A stretch of 64,000 nucleotides of DNA from Pseudoflavonifractor sp. 524-17. Lineage in GTDB: Bacteria; Bacillota; Clostridia; Oscillospirales; Oscillospiraceae. The position numbers were made by a program, and so were the translations under genes. Within the stretch, counting starts at the first letter, position 1. Each line of letters begins with the position of its first letter. Below are positions 8,140 to 17,384 of the stretch, one piece after another. The notes below the pieces were generated by a model. The model did not search any database. It saw only the letters and a program-made list of their open reading frames with translations, and was not told the DNA's origin. The stretch lies in the NCBI RefSeq assembly GCF_009935845.1, contig NZ_QWEK01000015.1, positions 1 through 64,000 on the forward strand, given 5' to 3'.

Positions 8140-10092
8140 TTACTCGGCGAAGCTGTCCTCATAGTCCTCATCGCTGCCGGACTCCTCCAGCAGAGCGCGG
8201 ATGGACAGAGAGATTTTCTTATGCTCAAAGTCGATGTCGGTGATCTTCACATCCACCATCTGACCCTCAGACAGGACATCGCCGGGCTTCTCAATGCGGT
8301 GATCAGCGATCTGGGAGATATGAATCAGGCCGTCCACACCAGGGACAATCTCGGCAAAGGCACCGAAGGTCATCAGTTTAACCACCTTCACGTTAGCGAC
8401 GGAACCCACGTCATAGGTAGAGGTAAATTTGGACCAGGGATCTTCGGAGCGATCCTTCATACCCAGGGAGATCTTCTTCTTGTCCTTGTCGGCGGCGATA
8501 ACATACACCTCCACGGTGTCGCCTACCTTTACCACCTCGGAGGGGTGCTTGATGCGGCTCCAGGACAGCTCGGAGATGTGGACCATGCCGTCCACGCCGC
8601 CGATGTCCACGAAAGCGCCGTAGGAGGTCAGGGACTTGACAACGCCGGTATAGCGCTTTCCATCCTCAATCTCCTCCCAGACCTTGGCGGCTTTCTCGGC
8701 ACGCTCCTCTGCGGCGACAGCGCGGATGGAACCCACCACACGGCGGCGGGCACGGTTGACCTCGGTAATGCGCAGGCGGACATGCTGCTTAACCAACTCG
8801 GTCATGGCGGCATCCCGGGGCAGGCCAGTCTGGGAGGCAGGCACGAATACACGCACACCCTTGATGCTGACCACAACGCCGCCCTTGTTCTCCTCGGTGA
8901 CCACACCCTCTACAATGGTGTGATCCTCCTTGGCCTGCTCGATATCGTCCCAGCTCTTGACGGTATCCAGGCGCTTCTTGGACAGGGTAACAACGCCCTC
9001 CTGGTCGTTGACGCGCATGACGTAGGTCTCGATCTCGTCGCCGACCTTCACCAAGTCCTCAACCTTTACAGTGGGATCATCTGTCAGTTCAGACACCGGT
9101 ATGTAACCGGCGTGCTTTGTACCCAGGTCGACGTAGATCTCAGTCGGTGTGATGCCAGTGACGACGCCGGTAACCTTCTCCCCTGTATTTAAAGTCTTGA
9201 TCGATTTCTCCAGCATTTCAGCAAAGGATTCCTCGATCTCCATATTTTCTGTGCTCATTTTGTCATAGACCTCCTTTATAATCCACCCAGGTGTAGACGC
9301 ACCTGCGGTGATTCCTATAGAAGCCTTCCCGTACAGGTTGGAAGGTTCCAGTTCCTCGCCCCGCTCAATCCACACAACGGTGGGGCAGAGGGCTGCGCAA
9401 AGCTCTGCAAGGCGCCTAGTATTGGAGCTGCTGCGGCCTCCAATGACAATCATTGCGTCATTTTGGGCCGCCAATTCTTGCGCCTCACTTTGCCGCTTAC
9501 ACGTAGCATTACATATTGTATCAAAAATTTTTAAATTTGTACACTGTTTTTTTGCTTTTTCTACGCACAAATTCCACTTGTCCTGGGTAGATGTGGTTTG
9601 CGACACCATTGTAATGGGTAATTGTGCCATATCTGGGCAGCTGTCCAACCAGTCCTCCAGGGCCTCCGGCCCTTCCAGGACAACAGGATGACGGCACCAA
9701 CCCGCGATGGCGGCCACCTCTGGGTGGTCCGATGCGCCGATGATAACGGGCTGCCGTCCCTCCTCTTCCGCCTGGGCTACAATCCGGTGGATGCGGGAGA
9801 CATTGGGACAAGTAGCGTCTATCAGCTCCGCGCCGCTGGCCCGCAGGGCATCATAGACCGCCCTGCTCTCCCCATGGGAGCGGATGATGACCCGCGCACC
9901 TCTGGGTGCCTGTTCCGGACAGCGGATCGTGTTTACCCCCATGTCCTCCAGGCGGGCAATCACGCTGCTGTTATGGATGATCTGCCCCAGCATGACGCAG
10001 GGTACCCCAGAGACCGCAGCCTCCTCCGCCAGACGCACCGCCCGCTCTACCCCATAGCAAAAGCCGGCTGATTTGGCAAGGGTCACTTTCAT
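8140..10092 (-). CDS. ispH: IspH fused to ribosomal protein S1-like domains
   Basis: A 650-residue bifunctional protein. Residues 1-280 are 4-hydroxy-3-methylbut-2-enyl diphosphate reductase, the last MEP enzyme, with its three Fe-S cysteines at Cys12 (AGFCYGVERAV), Cys95 (DATCPNVSRIH) and Cys194 (TICNATCKRQ). After an acidic linker come four S1 RNA-binding domains, at about 303-375, 390-455, 475-545 and 560-630, the third and fourth with VDGMVHISELSW and VDGLIHISQIAD. This fusion is known in Clostridia, where it is annotated as IspH plus S1. It overlaps plsC by 4 nt, last in the rpiR-HI0933-cmk-plsC-ispH run. Confidence 0.95.
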   Translation of the reverse strand: MKVTLAKSAGFCYGVERAVRLAEEAAVSGVPCVMLGQIIHNSSVIARLEDMGVNTIRCPEQAPRGARVIIRSHGESRAVYDALRASGAELIDATCPNVSRIHRIVAQAEEEGRQPVIIGASDHPEVAAIAGWCRHPVVLEGPEALEDWLDSCPDMAQLPITMVSQTTSTQDKWNLCVEKAKKQCTNLKIFDTICNATCKRQSEAQELAAQNDAMIVIGGRSSSNTRRLAELCAALCPTVVWIERGEELEPSNLYGKASIGITAGASTPGWIIKEVYDKMSTENMEIEESFAEMLEKSIKTLNTGEKVTGVVTGITPTEIYVDLGTKHAGYIPVSELTDDPTVKVEDLVKVGDEIETYVMRVNDQEGVVTLSKKRLDTVKSWDDIEQAKEDHTIVEGVVTEENKGGVVVSIKGVRVFVPASQTGLPRDAAMTELVKQHVRLRITEVNRARRRVVGSIRAVAAEERAEKAAKVWEEIEDGKRYTGVVKSLTSYGAFVDIGGVDGMVHISELSWSRIKHPSEVVKVGDTVEVYVIAADKDKKKISLGMKDRSEDPWSKFTSTYDVGSVANVKVVKLMTFGAFAEIVPGVDGLIHISQIADHRIEKPGDVLSEGQMVDVKITDIDFEHKKISLSIRALLEESGSDEDYEDSFAE

Positions 10093-10688
10093 ACAGCCTG
10101 CTCCCCAAGATGGCGAATCCGCCCCATAACATCCGCAGTGATGGCCTCATACTCCTCCTGCGAGCCCTTTCTGGTGGCCACTGTGGGGATAAACGGCGTT
10201 CCAATTACCACGGTAGTTCTGCGAAACCAGGGCTTGCGCTCCGGCACATAGCAGGGCAGAATGGGTACTCCGGTCCGCACGGCCAGCATAGCAGCACCGG
10301 ATTTTGGCTGACTGACTTCACCAAACCGCTCCCGTACCCTGGTGCCCTCAGGAAAGAGGAGCACCTTTTCCCCGCTACGCAGGTATTTCATAGCCAGCTT
10401 CACCGCGCCGATATCACTCTTCCCCCGCTCTACGGCGAAAACACCAGCTTTGCCCAGAAGCCAGCCGATGAAGGGAACCCGCAGCAACTCCGCCTTAGCC
10501 ATTGGCCGCAGCTGGTTTTTCAGACGGAAAGCAAAGGCAAGAAACAGGGGATCCGTCAGCGCGGTGTGGTTGCAGCAAATCATTGCCGCACCGTCGGGAA
10601 TATGTTCCCGTCCGATCACTTTTTGCGGGTGAACCAAATTAAAGAAGGGCCAGGCCACACAGTAGACAAAGGCATACCAGTATTTCAC
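10089..10688 (-). CDS. plsC: 1-acyl-sn-glycerol-3-phosphate acyltransferase
   Basis: A 199-residue PlsC-family acyltransferase that makes phosphatidic acid from lysophosphatidic acid. The HX4D catalytic motif is NHTALTD (His41, Asp46) and the glycerol-phosphate site is FPEGTR at 112-117; a hydrophobic N-terminal stretch suits membrane association. It overlaps cmk upstream and ispH downstream by 4 nt each, a tight operon seen in other Clostridia. Confidence 0.93.
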   Translation of the reverse strand: MKYWYAFVYCVAWPFFNLVHPQKVIGREHIPDGAAMICCNHTALTDPLFLAFAFRLKNQLRPMAKAELLRVPFIGWLLGKAGVFAVERGKSDIGAVKLAMKYLRSGEKVLLFPEGTRVRERFGEVSQPKSGAAMLAVRTGVPILPCYVPERKPWFRRTTVVIGTPFIPTVATRKGSQEEYEAITADVMGRIRHLGEQAV

Positions 10689-11362
10689 AGACCCACCCCC
10701 GTCTTGACCACATCCAACAGGCGTTGAACACTCTCCTCCAATGTATTTTCCGTGGTGTCCACCGCAACCGCGTCTGCCGCTTGACGAAGAGGGGCTGCAG
10801 ACCGCTCGGTGTCCCGCTTGTCTCTGGCCTGGATGTCCGCCAGAACGGTGTCAAACTCCACTTGCTCTCCCCGCTCCAGCAGCTCCCGATGCCGGCGCTG
10901 GGCCCGGGCCTGGGCGCTTGCGGTGAGGAATATTTTTACGTCGGCGTCAGGGAGGACCACAGTACCGATGTCCCTGCCATCCATAATCACATTGTGGCGG
11001 CAGGCCAGATCTCGCTGCATATCCATCAAAAAGGCCCGCACATCCGCAATGGCTGACACAGCGGAGGCAGCCTGGGATACTTGGGGCCGTCGGATCTCTT
11101 GGGTGACATCCTCTCCGTCCAGGTACATATGCTGAAGACCATCTTCCCCATAGCGCAAATCGATATCAATTTGCTTCAGCAGCCCAACGACGGCGTCCTT
11201 TTCTTCAGGAGAAATACCGCGCCGTAGGGCGGCCAGCCCTAATGTCCGGTAAATTGCCCCTGTATCTACGTACAGATACCCCATATGTGCGGCCAGCCGC
11301 CGGGCCAGGGTACTCTTCCCGGCTCCAGAAGGTCCGTCAATGGCAATACTTTTAAATCCCAC
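10685..11362 (-). CDS. cmk: Cytidylate kinase
   Basis: A 225-residue (d)CMP kinase that phosphorylates CMP and dCMP. The P-loop GPSGAGKS is at residues 10-17, followed by DTGAIYRTLGLAALR and the DGRDIGTVVLPDADVKIFLTA segment typical of Cmk, then a RQRHRE-type LID-region stretch. Normal length. It is coupled to plsC by a 4-nt overlap and lies 19 nt after the flavoprotein gene. Confidence 0.95.
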   Translation of the reverse strand: MGFKSIAIDGPSGAGKSTLARRLAAHMGYLYVDTGAIYRTLGLAALRRGISPEEKDAVVGLLKQIDIDLRYGEDGLQHMYLDGEDVTQEIRRPQVSQAASAVSAIADVRAFLMDMQRDLACRHNVIMDGRDIGTVVLPDADVKIFLTASAQARAQRRHRELLERGEQVEFDTVLADIQARDKRDTERSAAPLRQAADAVAVDTTENTLEESVQRLLDVVKTGVGL

Positions 11363-11381
11363 GTCAAATTGCTCCTTCCCC

Positions 11382-12623
11382 TTATTCCAGAACGGATTGG
11401 GCCGCGCCCTCCCCAGCGGCCCGTCCGGTTGACCAGGCGATCTGGAGGTTAAAACCGCCAGTGTAGGCGTCTAAGTCTAACAGCTCCCCCGCCAGATAGA
11501 GCCCTGGACAGCATTTCGACATCATCGTATGGGGATCCACCTCTGATACCTTTACGCCGCCGGCGGTGATAATGGCCTCCTCTATGGGCCGGGGGCCGGC
11601 AATATCCACCCGGAATCCCTTCAGCAGCTCCAGCAGACGGCGGCGCTGTCCCTTTGTAATGGAATTGCCCGGCGTGTCTTTTGGAATATCTGACAGCTCC
11701 GCCGCAACAGGGACCATAAGCCTAGGGAGCAGGCGCTCTAATATATTATGAAACGCCTGATTAGGATAGGCAGCAAACTCCCGCAGCAGCCGCTGCTCCA
11801 GCGTCTCCTCGTCCAGAGCGGGTTTCAAGTCAATCAAAATATAGTAATGGTCCCACTCAAAGTTCCGCATATGGGCGCTGGCGCTTAAAATCAGCGGGCC
11901 GGACAGGCCAAAGTGGGTAAATAGAAGCTCCCCCTGCTGGGCGTAGATCTCCTTTTTCTTCTGGTTGCGCACCTTGACCGCCACATTCCGCAGGGATAGT
12001 CCCTGCATCCGGCGACACAGGGTCCCCTCCTCCACCAAAGGGACTAAGGAGGGGCTCGGAGGCAGAATAGTATGCCCTTTCCCGGCGGCCAAGGTGTATC
12101 CGTCTCCTGTAGATCCGGTAAGAGGGTAGGACGCCCCGCCGGTGGCCAAAATAACGGCACGGCTTTGGTAGACACCCCGTTCTCCGCGGATTCCCACCAT
12201 GTGCCCGTCCTCTGTCAGCAGCTCCACCGCCCGATCCTGTACAATAGGCACCTGACGCCTGCGCAGTGCCAGATAGAGTGCGTCAATCACATCGGCGGCG
12301 CGGTCGGACTGGGGAAAGACACGTCCCCCCCGCTCTGTCTTTAACGGGACGCCAAGCCCCTCAAAAAATTCTTTTACCCACTCCGGCGGAAAACGCGTTA
12401 CCGCACTGGTGAGAAATTTCGGGTTGCGGGGAATGTTTTGCAGCACCTCCGCCGGAGTGCAGTCGTTAGTCACGTTACACCGGCCCTTTCCGGTGATATA
12501 CAGCTTCCGGCCCATCTTCTGGTTCCGTTCCACCAGAAGGACGGAGCAACCCCGCTCCGTAGCGGTGAGAGCGGCCATCATTCCCGCCGCGCCGCCGCCC
12601 ACTACAATGATATCCGTTGCCAA
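11382..12623 (-). CDS. HI0933/YhiN family FAD-dependent oxidoreductase
   Basis: A 413-residue flavoprotein. The N-terminal Rossmann dinucleotide fold is VVGGGAAGMMAALTA, followed by MGRKLYITGKGRCNVTND, a family hallmark, and a C-terminal FAD contact in GLYLAGELLDLDAYTGGFNLQIAWSTG. Relatives include BaiN, a bile-acid-active enzyme of gut Clostridia, and many uncharacterised homologues; the substrate here is unknown. It lies between an RpiR-type regulator and cmk on the same strand. Confidence 0.9.
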   Translation of the reverse strand: MATDIIVVGGGAAGMMAALTATERGCSVLLVERNQKMGRKLYITGKGRCNVTNDCTPAEVLQNIPRNPKFLTSAVTRFPPEWVKEFFEGLGVPLKTERGGRVFPQSDRAADVIDALYLALRRRQVPIVQDRAVELLTEDGHMVGIRGERGVYQSRAVILATGGASYPLTGSTGDGYTLAAGKGHTILPPSPSLVPLVEEGTLCRRMQGLSLRNVAVKVRNQKKKEIYAQQGELLFTHFGLSGPLILSASAHMRNFEWDHYYILIDLKPALDEETLEQRLLREFAAYPNQAFHNILERLLPRLMVPVAAELSDIPKDTPGNSITKGQRRRLLELLKGFRVDIAGPRPIEEAIITAGGVKVSEVDPHTMMSKCCPGLYLAGELLDLDAYTGGFNLQIAWSTGRAAGEGAAQSVLE

Positions 12624-12645
12624 CTATCTCTCTTCTTTCCCGGCG

Positions 12646-13518
12646 TCATTCATGTTCCGATGCCGCCTTTTCATACACCTCGTACTCATCCCAGATCTGC
12701 TCCAGGGCGCCGAAGGTGGCGGATAAATCGTTGTTCTTCCGGCGGCCCAGGGCCACAATCAAGGCGTTCACCAGGCTGAGCGGGGCCACCAGGGAGTCCA
12801 CAAAGGAGGCCATATCGCTTTTTGCCATCAGAGTATGGGTGGCAATCAGCGCCAGGGGCGATGTTTCGCAGTCTGTAATCGCCACCACCTGGGCCCCCCG
12901 GTCCCGGGCGAACTGCATCGCCTTCACTGTACGGCGGGAGTATCTGGGAAAGCTGATTCCGATGATTACATCCTCTGGACCGATACGAAGCATCTGCTCA
13001 AAAACTTCGCTGACGGAGGTGCTGTGGATGAGCACCACATTTTCAAAAATCAGGTTAAAATAGAAGCCCAGAAAGCTGGCAATGGCAGTAGCGGAGCGCA
13101 CCCCTAAAATATAGATCCGCCGGGCCAGTACAATGGCGTTTACCGCTTGGTTAAAAGCCTTCCGGTCTACCTCATCCAGCGTTAAGCGGATTTTATCCAT
13201 ATCCGACTGCATGACCATAGACAAAATATCCTGATTGCCGATGCGGTCATTAGAGACCTCGATGCGCTGGATAGAGGTGAGCTTATTCCGGATCATTTCT
13301 TGCAGGGCCTTCTGCATGGCGGGATATCCGTCATATCCCAGCTCAGCAGCAAACCGGACGACTGTTGATTCGCTCACATTGACGGTCCGGCCCAGACGGC
13401 TGGCTGTCATAAAAGCCGCTTTGTCATAGGATTCCAAAATAAAATGGGCGATTAACCGCTGACCCTTGGAAAAAGTGCCCATATTAGCCTGTATTACAGA
13501 GAGAATATCTTTGGACAT
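12646..13518 (-). CDS. MurR/RpiR family transcriptional regulator
   Basis: A 290-residue regulator with an N-terminal HTH_6 domain (about residues 1-80; NVSESTVVRFAAELGYDGYPA carries the recognition helix) and a C-terminal SIS sugar-phosphate isomerase-like domain (about 125-260; YILGVRSATAIASFLGFYFN, DVIIGISFPRYSRRTV). The family senses phosphosugars, but no sugar genes are adjacent. It heads the run HI0933-cmk-plsC-ispH and may be co-transcribed with it. Confidence 0.88.
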   Translation of the reverse strand: MSKDILSVIQANMGTFSKGQRLIAHFILESYDKAAFMTASRLGRTVNVSESTVVRFAAELGYDGYPAMQKALQEMIRNKLTSIQRIEVSNDRIGNQDILSMVMQSDMDKIRLTLDEVDRKAFNQAVNAIVLARRIYILGVRSATAIASFLGFYFNLIFENVVLIHSTSVSEVFEQMLRIGPEDVIIGISFPRYSRRTVKAMQFARDRGAQVVAITDCETSPLALIATHTLMAKSDMASFVDSLVAPLSLVNALIVALGRRKNNDLSATFGALEQIWDEYEVYEKAASEHE

Positions 13519-13644
13519 AAGGGAATTCCTCCTGAAATCCAGCGTAATAATTACTCCCTATCATACCGGGAATCGAGCCGAATTGCAAGTAGTATCTGCA
13601 AGGTTGGGCGGAATTCCTGCAAAAATAGAAAATTTGCACCAGCG

Positions 13645-14346
13645 CTACCGGAGCAGGGCCACTTCCTGCTCCGTCAGCCGCCGCCAATGGCCAGGACGCA
13701 GGTCTCCCAGGCAGAGTTCCCCCTCCCGCACCCGCTGGAGGCGGGTCACCGTAAGCCCGGCCAGAGCACACATACGGCGAACCTGCCGGTTGCGTCCCTC
13801 GTGGATGGTAATGGAGAGCCTGCCTCCCTCCCCCTGCCAGTCCAGCCGGACCACATGGGCTGGATGGAGCGCCCGGCCATCCAGAGAGAGGGGGCCTTTC
13901 AAGATGGGAATCCCCTGCTGTACATTTCCCCGCACCCAGACATGGTACTCCTTTTCCACCTCGTGGCTGGGGTGAATCAGGCGCTGGGTCAGTTCCCCGT
14001 CGTCGGTAAGCAGGAGGAGCCCCTCTGAGTCTATGTCCAGGCGGCCCACCGGCCACACCCGGACGCCGCACCTCTCCACCAGCTTTGACACAGTGGGGCG
14101 GCCCCGCTCATCCGAGAGCGTAGAGACATAGCCCCGGGGCTTGTTCAGCATTAAATAAGTCTTCTGCTCCGGGGCAGACAAGGGCCGGCCGTCCACGCAG
14201 ATGATATCCCGCGTTGGATCCGCCCGCTCCCCGAGCTGGGCCGGAATGCCGTTTACCGTCACCCGCCCAGCCGTAATGTATCCCTCCGCAGTCCGGCGGG
14301 AGGCCACTCCTGCGGCGGAGAGCAATTTTTGCAGCCGCTCTTCCAA
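13645..14346 (-). CDS. RsuA/RluB-family pseudouridine synthase
   Basis: A 233-residue enzyme with an N-terminal S4 RNA-binding domain (LLSAAGVASRRTAEGYITAGRVTVNG) and the catalytic core of the RsuA/RluB/E/F family; the catalytic Asp is in VGRLDIDSEGLLLLTDDGEL, and EGRNRQVRRM is the family signature. The target is likely uridine in 23S or 16S rRNA. The start is uncertain: TTG at 14346 sits 8 nt after AAGGAG and is preferred; another TTG at 14373 is in frame. It follows dacF at 84 nt. Confidence 0.9.
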   Translation of the reverse strand: MEERLQKLLSAAGVASRRTAEGYITAGRVTVNGIPAQLGERADPTRDIICVDGRPLSAPEQKTYLMLNKPRGYVSTLSDERGRPTVSKLVERCGVRVWPVGRLDIDSEGLLLLTDDGELTQRLIHPSHEVEKEYHVWVRGNVQQGIPILKGPLSLDGRALHPAHVVRLDWQGEGGRLSITIHEGRNRQVRRMCALAGLTVTRLQRVREGELCLGDLRPGHWRRLTEQEVALLR

Positions 14347-14430
14347 AGTGTTCTCTCCTTCGTCTGGCAGCAAATATGTATCGGGCCGGAATTGCGGCCC
14401 ACCGGCAGAAAAACTGTCTTGTGCAGTGTA

Positions 14431-15576
14431 CTACGGAATCAAAAACTGCTCTATAGACCAGGAGAGCGCCGGTGTCTCTCCCCGGTGAAGCAGGCCCAGC
14501 ACCTTCTCCAACAGGCTGACCGATTTTAGGCGGTTATCCGCCGCAGAGCCGCCGTAGAGCAGATAGGTCTGTCCAATCTCCCGTCCATCCACAGAGAATA
14601 CCAGCTCCCCTGCCACATCTCCCTGCTGTACTGGGGCCTGGACACAGTCAGGCAGGGTAACTTTTACCTTCACCCGCTCCTCCTGGGTCAAGGGATAAAA
14701 GACGTCAGTGTGGATCTCCACCGGGACAAAGCGGATCAGGCTGTTTTGAACGGGAAGCGAGCCGTATACCTTTCCCGCCCGGGCCAGCTGCCGGCTTGGG
14801 TAGGTATCAAACCCATAGTCAAAGAGGGCGGCGTGATCCCGCCAGTCGTCCGGGTCGGACAGGGTGACTGCAATCAGGCGCTGACCGTCCCGCTGGGCAC
14901 AGGAGACCAAAGTGCGGCCTGCTGCGTCGGTATAGCCGGTCTTCATGCCGATACAGCCCTCATAGCGCCAGAGCAGCTTGTTGTGGTTGACCAGGCTTCG
15001 CCCGGCAACTGCGATATTTTTTGTGGCGATAATGCCCCGTAAATCCTCCCGCTGGAGCACTGCCTGGGCCAGCTTCGCCATGTCTCGGGCGGTGGAGTAA
15101 TTTCCCTCGTCCTGGAGTCCGCTGGGATTGGAGAAATGGGTGTGCTCCATCCCCAGTGCCTCCGCCCACTGGTTCATCCACTCCACAAAGGTGTCCACGT
15201 CGCCGGCGCAGCCGCCGGCAATAGCCAGGGCAGCGTCATTTCCGGAAGAGAGCAGCAGGCCGTAGAGCAATTCCTCCAAAGTGAGCTTCTCCCCCGGCTT
15301 CAGATACATGGAGGAGCCCTCAATTCCCGTCCACTCCCGCTGGATGGTAAATACCCTGTCCAAGCTGGTGGATTCCGCCGCCACCAGGGCGGTCATAAGC
15401 TTGGTGGTGCTGGCAATGGGCCGCTCCTCGCCGGCATTGTAGGTATACAGAACCCGGCCGGAATCTGCATCAATCAAAATCGCGGTCTTGGCCGACACTG
15501 AGGGACCCGCCGCCTGGGCCGGGACCAACCAGAGAAAGCAGAGCAGGATCGCACACGTCCGAAAGGCAGGCTTCAT
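14431..15576 (-). CDS. dacF: D-alanyl-D-alanine carboxypeptidase, DacF type
   Basis: A 381-residue low-molecular-weight penicillin-binding protein that trims peptidoglycan stem peptides. A signal peptide ends near residue 22 (VPAQAA). The catalytic motifs are all present: Ser56-x-x-Lys59 in ASTTKLM, SGN at 111-113 and KTG at 212-214. A C-terminal PBP5-like domain follows. Neighbours ytfJ, scpAB and other sporulation genes support the DacF role in spore cortex or cell wall, as in Bacillus. Confidence 0.93.
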   Translation of the reverse strand: MKPAFRTCAILLCFLWLVPAQAAGPSVSAKTAILIDADSGRVLYTYNAGEERPIASTTKLMTALVAAESTSLDRVFTIQREWTGIEGSSMYLKPGEKLTLEELLYGLLLSSGNDAALAIAGGCAGDVDTFVEWMNQWAEALGMEHTHFSNPSGLQDEGNYSTARDMAKLAQAVLQREDLRGIIATKNIAVAGRSLVNHNKLLWRYEGCIGMKTGYTDAAGRTLVSCAQRDGQRLIAVTLSDPDDWRDHAALFDYGFDTYPSRQLARAGKVYGSLPVQNSLIRFVPVEIHTDVFYPLTQEERVKVKVTLPDCVQAPVQQGDVAGELVFSVDGREIGQTYLLYGGSAADNRLKSVSLLEKVLGLLHRGETPALSWSIEQFLIP

Positions 15577-15645
15577 GCTGCGTCACCTCAAAAGCAAAGA
15601 TGATAGCAGTATGCCCTTCCCTTGGGAACACTATACGAAGGAGGG

Positions 15646-16062
15646 TTAGAAAGCAATTCCCTCTTCCTTGGCCTTGTCTTCCTTCTGCTTTTCAATAAAG
15701 CCGGTGACCTTGTCCACCACCTCGGGGACCATCTCTACCACCCGATCTACAGTTGTGGCGGCGGGGGGATCTACGTAGAGCATTTTTACGTTGTCCCCTT
15801 TGACAATGAGGAAGGACACCGGGGTGATCTTCAGACTGGCTCCCCCGCCGCCGCCAAAGGAGTTGTTGCTGTCCCCCCTTTGAACCTTGGCGGCAAAGTC
15901 ACTGCCGCCGGAGGCAAACCCAACGCTTACCTTGGACACAGGGATAATGGTAACGCCGTCCGCTTGGATGGGTGTGCCCACCACAGTGTCGCTGTCCACC
16001 ATTTCCTTGAGCTTCTCCATGGTGCTGGTCATCAAATTGCCAATGGTATTTTTATGTTCCAT
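15646..16062 (-). CDS. ytfJ: GerW family sporulation protein YtfJ
   Basis: A 138-residue protein with the conserved GTPIQADGVTIIPVSKVSVGFASGG and the glycine-rich SFGGGGGASLKITPVSFLIV core of the YtfJ/GerW family, required for normal germination in some Bacillus. It overlaps the DUF2953 gene by 11 nt. The ytfI-ytfJ pairing also occurs in Bacillus. Confidence 0.92.
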   Translation of the reverse strand: MEHKNTIGNLMTSTMEKLKEMVDSDTVVGTPIQADGVTIIPVSKVSVGFASGGSDFAAKVQRGDSNNSFGGGGGASLKITPVSFLIVKGDNVKMLYVDPPAATTVDRVVEMVPEVVDKVTGFIEKQKEDKAKEEGIAF

Positions 16063-16726
16063 GTTCTACCGCCTCTTTCTGGTCAGATGATTTTTGAGCA
16101 TGTATGGTACGGGACAGCTTTCGGGTGGCGTGCAGGGCGCACAGCAACTCCTTCAGCAGCCAGAAGGCGAGGCAGAGCAGCTGCCCCAGCGTCATAGACA
16201 GGGCCAGCTCCGCCTCCGCGGTCAGGGGGGGACCATCAAAGTCTACCTGGGTATGGATGCGGCAGTCGCCCCACCGAAAGCTCTGGACCAGCTTGGGCCA
16301 GAGGGCGCCCAGTGCGCCGTTGGCGCAGCCGTAGTGCTCCACAGCGTCCGCCGGATCGGGGCCGCCAAAGCGGAGGTTTAGAACAAGCCGGTCGATGCGA
16401 ATCTTCCGGCGGAGGCGGCCGGCAGCCCGCCCCACCAGCGGGAGATAGATTTTAGCCAGCTGGATCAGCTTTTTTGGGGGAAAGCGAGAGAAAAAGCCCT
16501 CCTTTTCCTTGGACTCTCCGCTGTCTTCCCTCCCTTTTTTCTTCTCTTCGATCGGTTCGATCGGTTTTTCTTTCTTCTTTTTCTTGGGCAGAATGGAGAG
16601 ACGGAAAAAACCAATGCGGATCCAGGCGGAAAGGATCCGCTCCCGATAGCTTATGCCGCCGCCCAGGCGCACTCTGGACAGCAGAAAGAGAATCGTCATC
16701 ACCGCCGCCAGAATAAACCAATTCAC
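16052..16726 (-). CDS. DUF2953 protein (YtfI-like)
   Basis: A 224-residue protein with one N-terminal membrane segment (WFILAAVMTILFLL), a long charged linker rich in Lys and Glu (about residues 48-75) and a C-terminal domain with FGGPDPADAVEHYGCANGALGALWP, characteristic of DUF2953. The Bacillus homologue ytfI precedes ytfJ and the same order is kept here. Function unknown; a role in the forespore is inferred from the neighbour. It overlaps the scpB stop by 4 nt. Confidence 0.87.
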   Translation of the reverse strand: MNWFILAAVMTILFLLSRVRLGGGISYRERILSAWIRIGFFRLSILPKKKKKEKPIEPIEEKKKGREDSGESKEKEGFFSRFPPKKLIQLAKIYLPLVGRAAGRLRRKIRIDRLVLNLRFGGPDPADAVEHYGCANGALGALWPKLVQSFRWGDCRIHTQVDFDGPPLTAEAELALSMTLGQLLCLAFWLLKELLCALHATRKLSRTIHAQKSSDQKEAVEHGT

Positions 16727-17328
16727 GGCTCCACCGCCTCTCTCTCCTGCTCTTGCTGGGCCCGCAGCTGGGCCAGACGGTGTTCCAGCTCCAGCCCCGC
16801 CTCTTGCTCACCGGATGGGACGCCAGGCAGCTGGGGGAGATCCCCCAAATCGTTCAAACCAAAGGTGCGCAGAAAGCTTTGGGTGGTCCGGTACTGGATG
16901 GGCCGGCCAGGTACAGCCAGACGGCCGCTCTCCTCAATCAGGCCCCGATCCGCCAGCAAACCCACAGTATAGGCGCTGTCCACCCCACGGATTTGGTCAA
17001 TATAGGCCCGGGTGATGGGTTGAAAGTAGGCCACCAGAGCCAGTACCTCCAACGCGCTCTGAGACAGTTTGGCAGGGCGGCGGGCTCCAAGGGCTGTCCG
17101 AATTGCGGAGGCGTGCTCCGGCGCGGAGCACAACTGGTAGGCACAGCCCATCTGGACCAGACGCATCCCCCGGCGCTCATAGCGGTAACTGTCTGACAGC
17201 CGGATACAGGCGGCCTCCACATGCTCCCGGTCCAAATCCAAGGCCAGACAGAGCCGGGACAGGTCCACCGGCTCGCCGGCGGCGAAAAGAATTCCCTCAA
17301 TGGCGGCTTCCATTTCGTTCAGCTCCAT
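16723..17328 (-). CDS. scpB: Segregation and condensation protein B
   Basis: A 201-residue kleisin-associated protein made of two winged-helix domains, part of the SMC-ScpA-ScpB condensin. Matching segments are AIEGILFAAGEPVDLSRL, LSQSALEVLALVAYFQPITR, IDQIRGVDS and RPIQYRTTQSFLRTFGL. It is 56 nt downstream of scpA and overlaps the DUF2953 start by 4 nt. Confidence 0.95.
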   Translation of the reverse strand: MELNEMEAAIEGILFAAGEPVDLSRLCLALDLDREHVEAACIRLSDSYRYERRGMRLVQMGCAYQLCSAPEHASAIRTALGARRPAKLSQSALEVLALVAYFQPITRAYIDQIRGVDSAYTVGLLADRGLIEESGRLAVPGRPIQYRTTQSFLRTFGLNDLGDLPQLPGVPSGEQEAGLELEHRLAQLRAQQEQEREAVEP

Positions 17329-17384
17329 AGATCCCTACCCTCTCCTGCCCCAATTCCTCCGAAGCCGTCAGCCCTGACGGCGCA

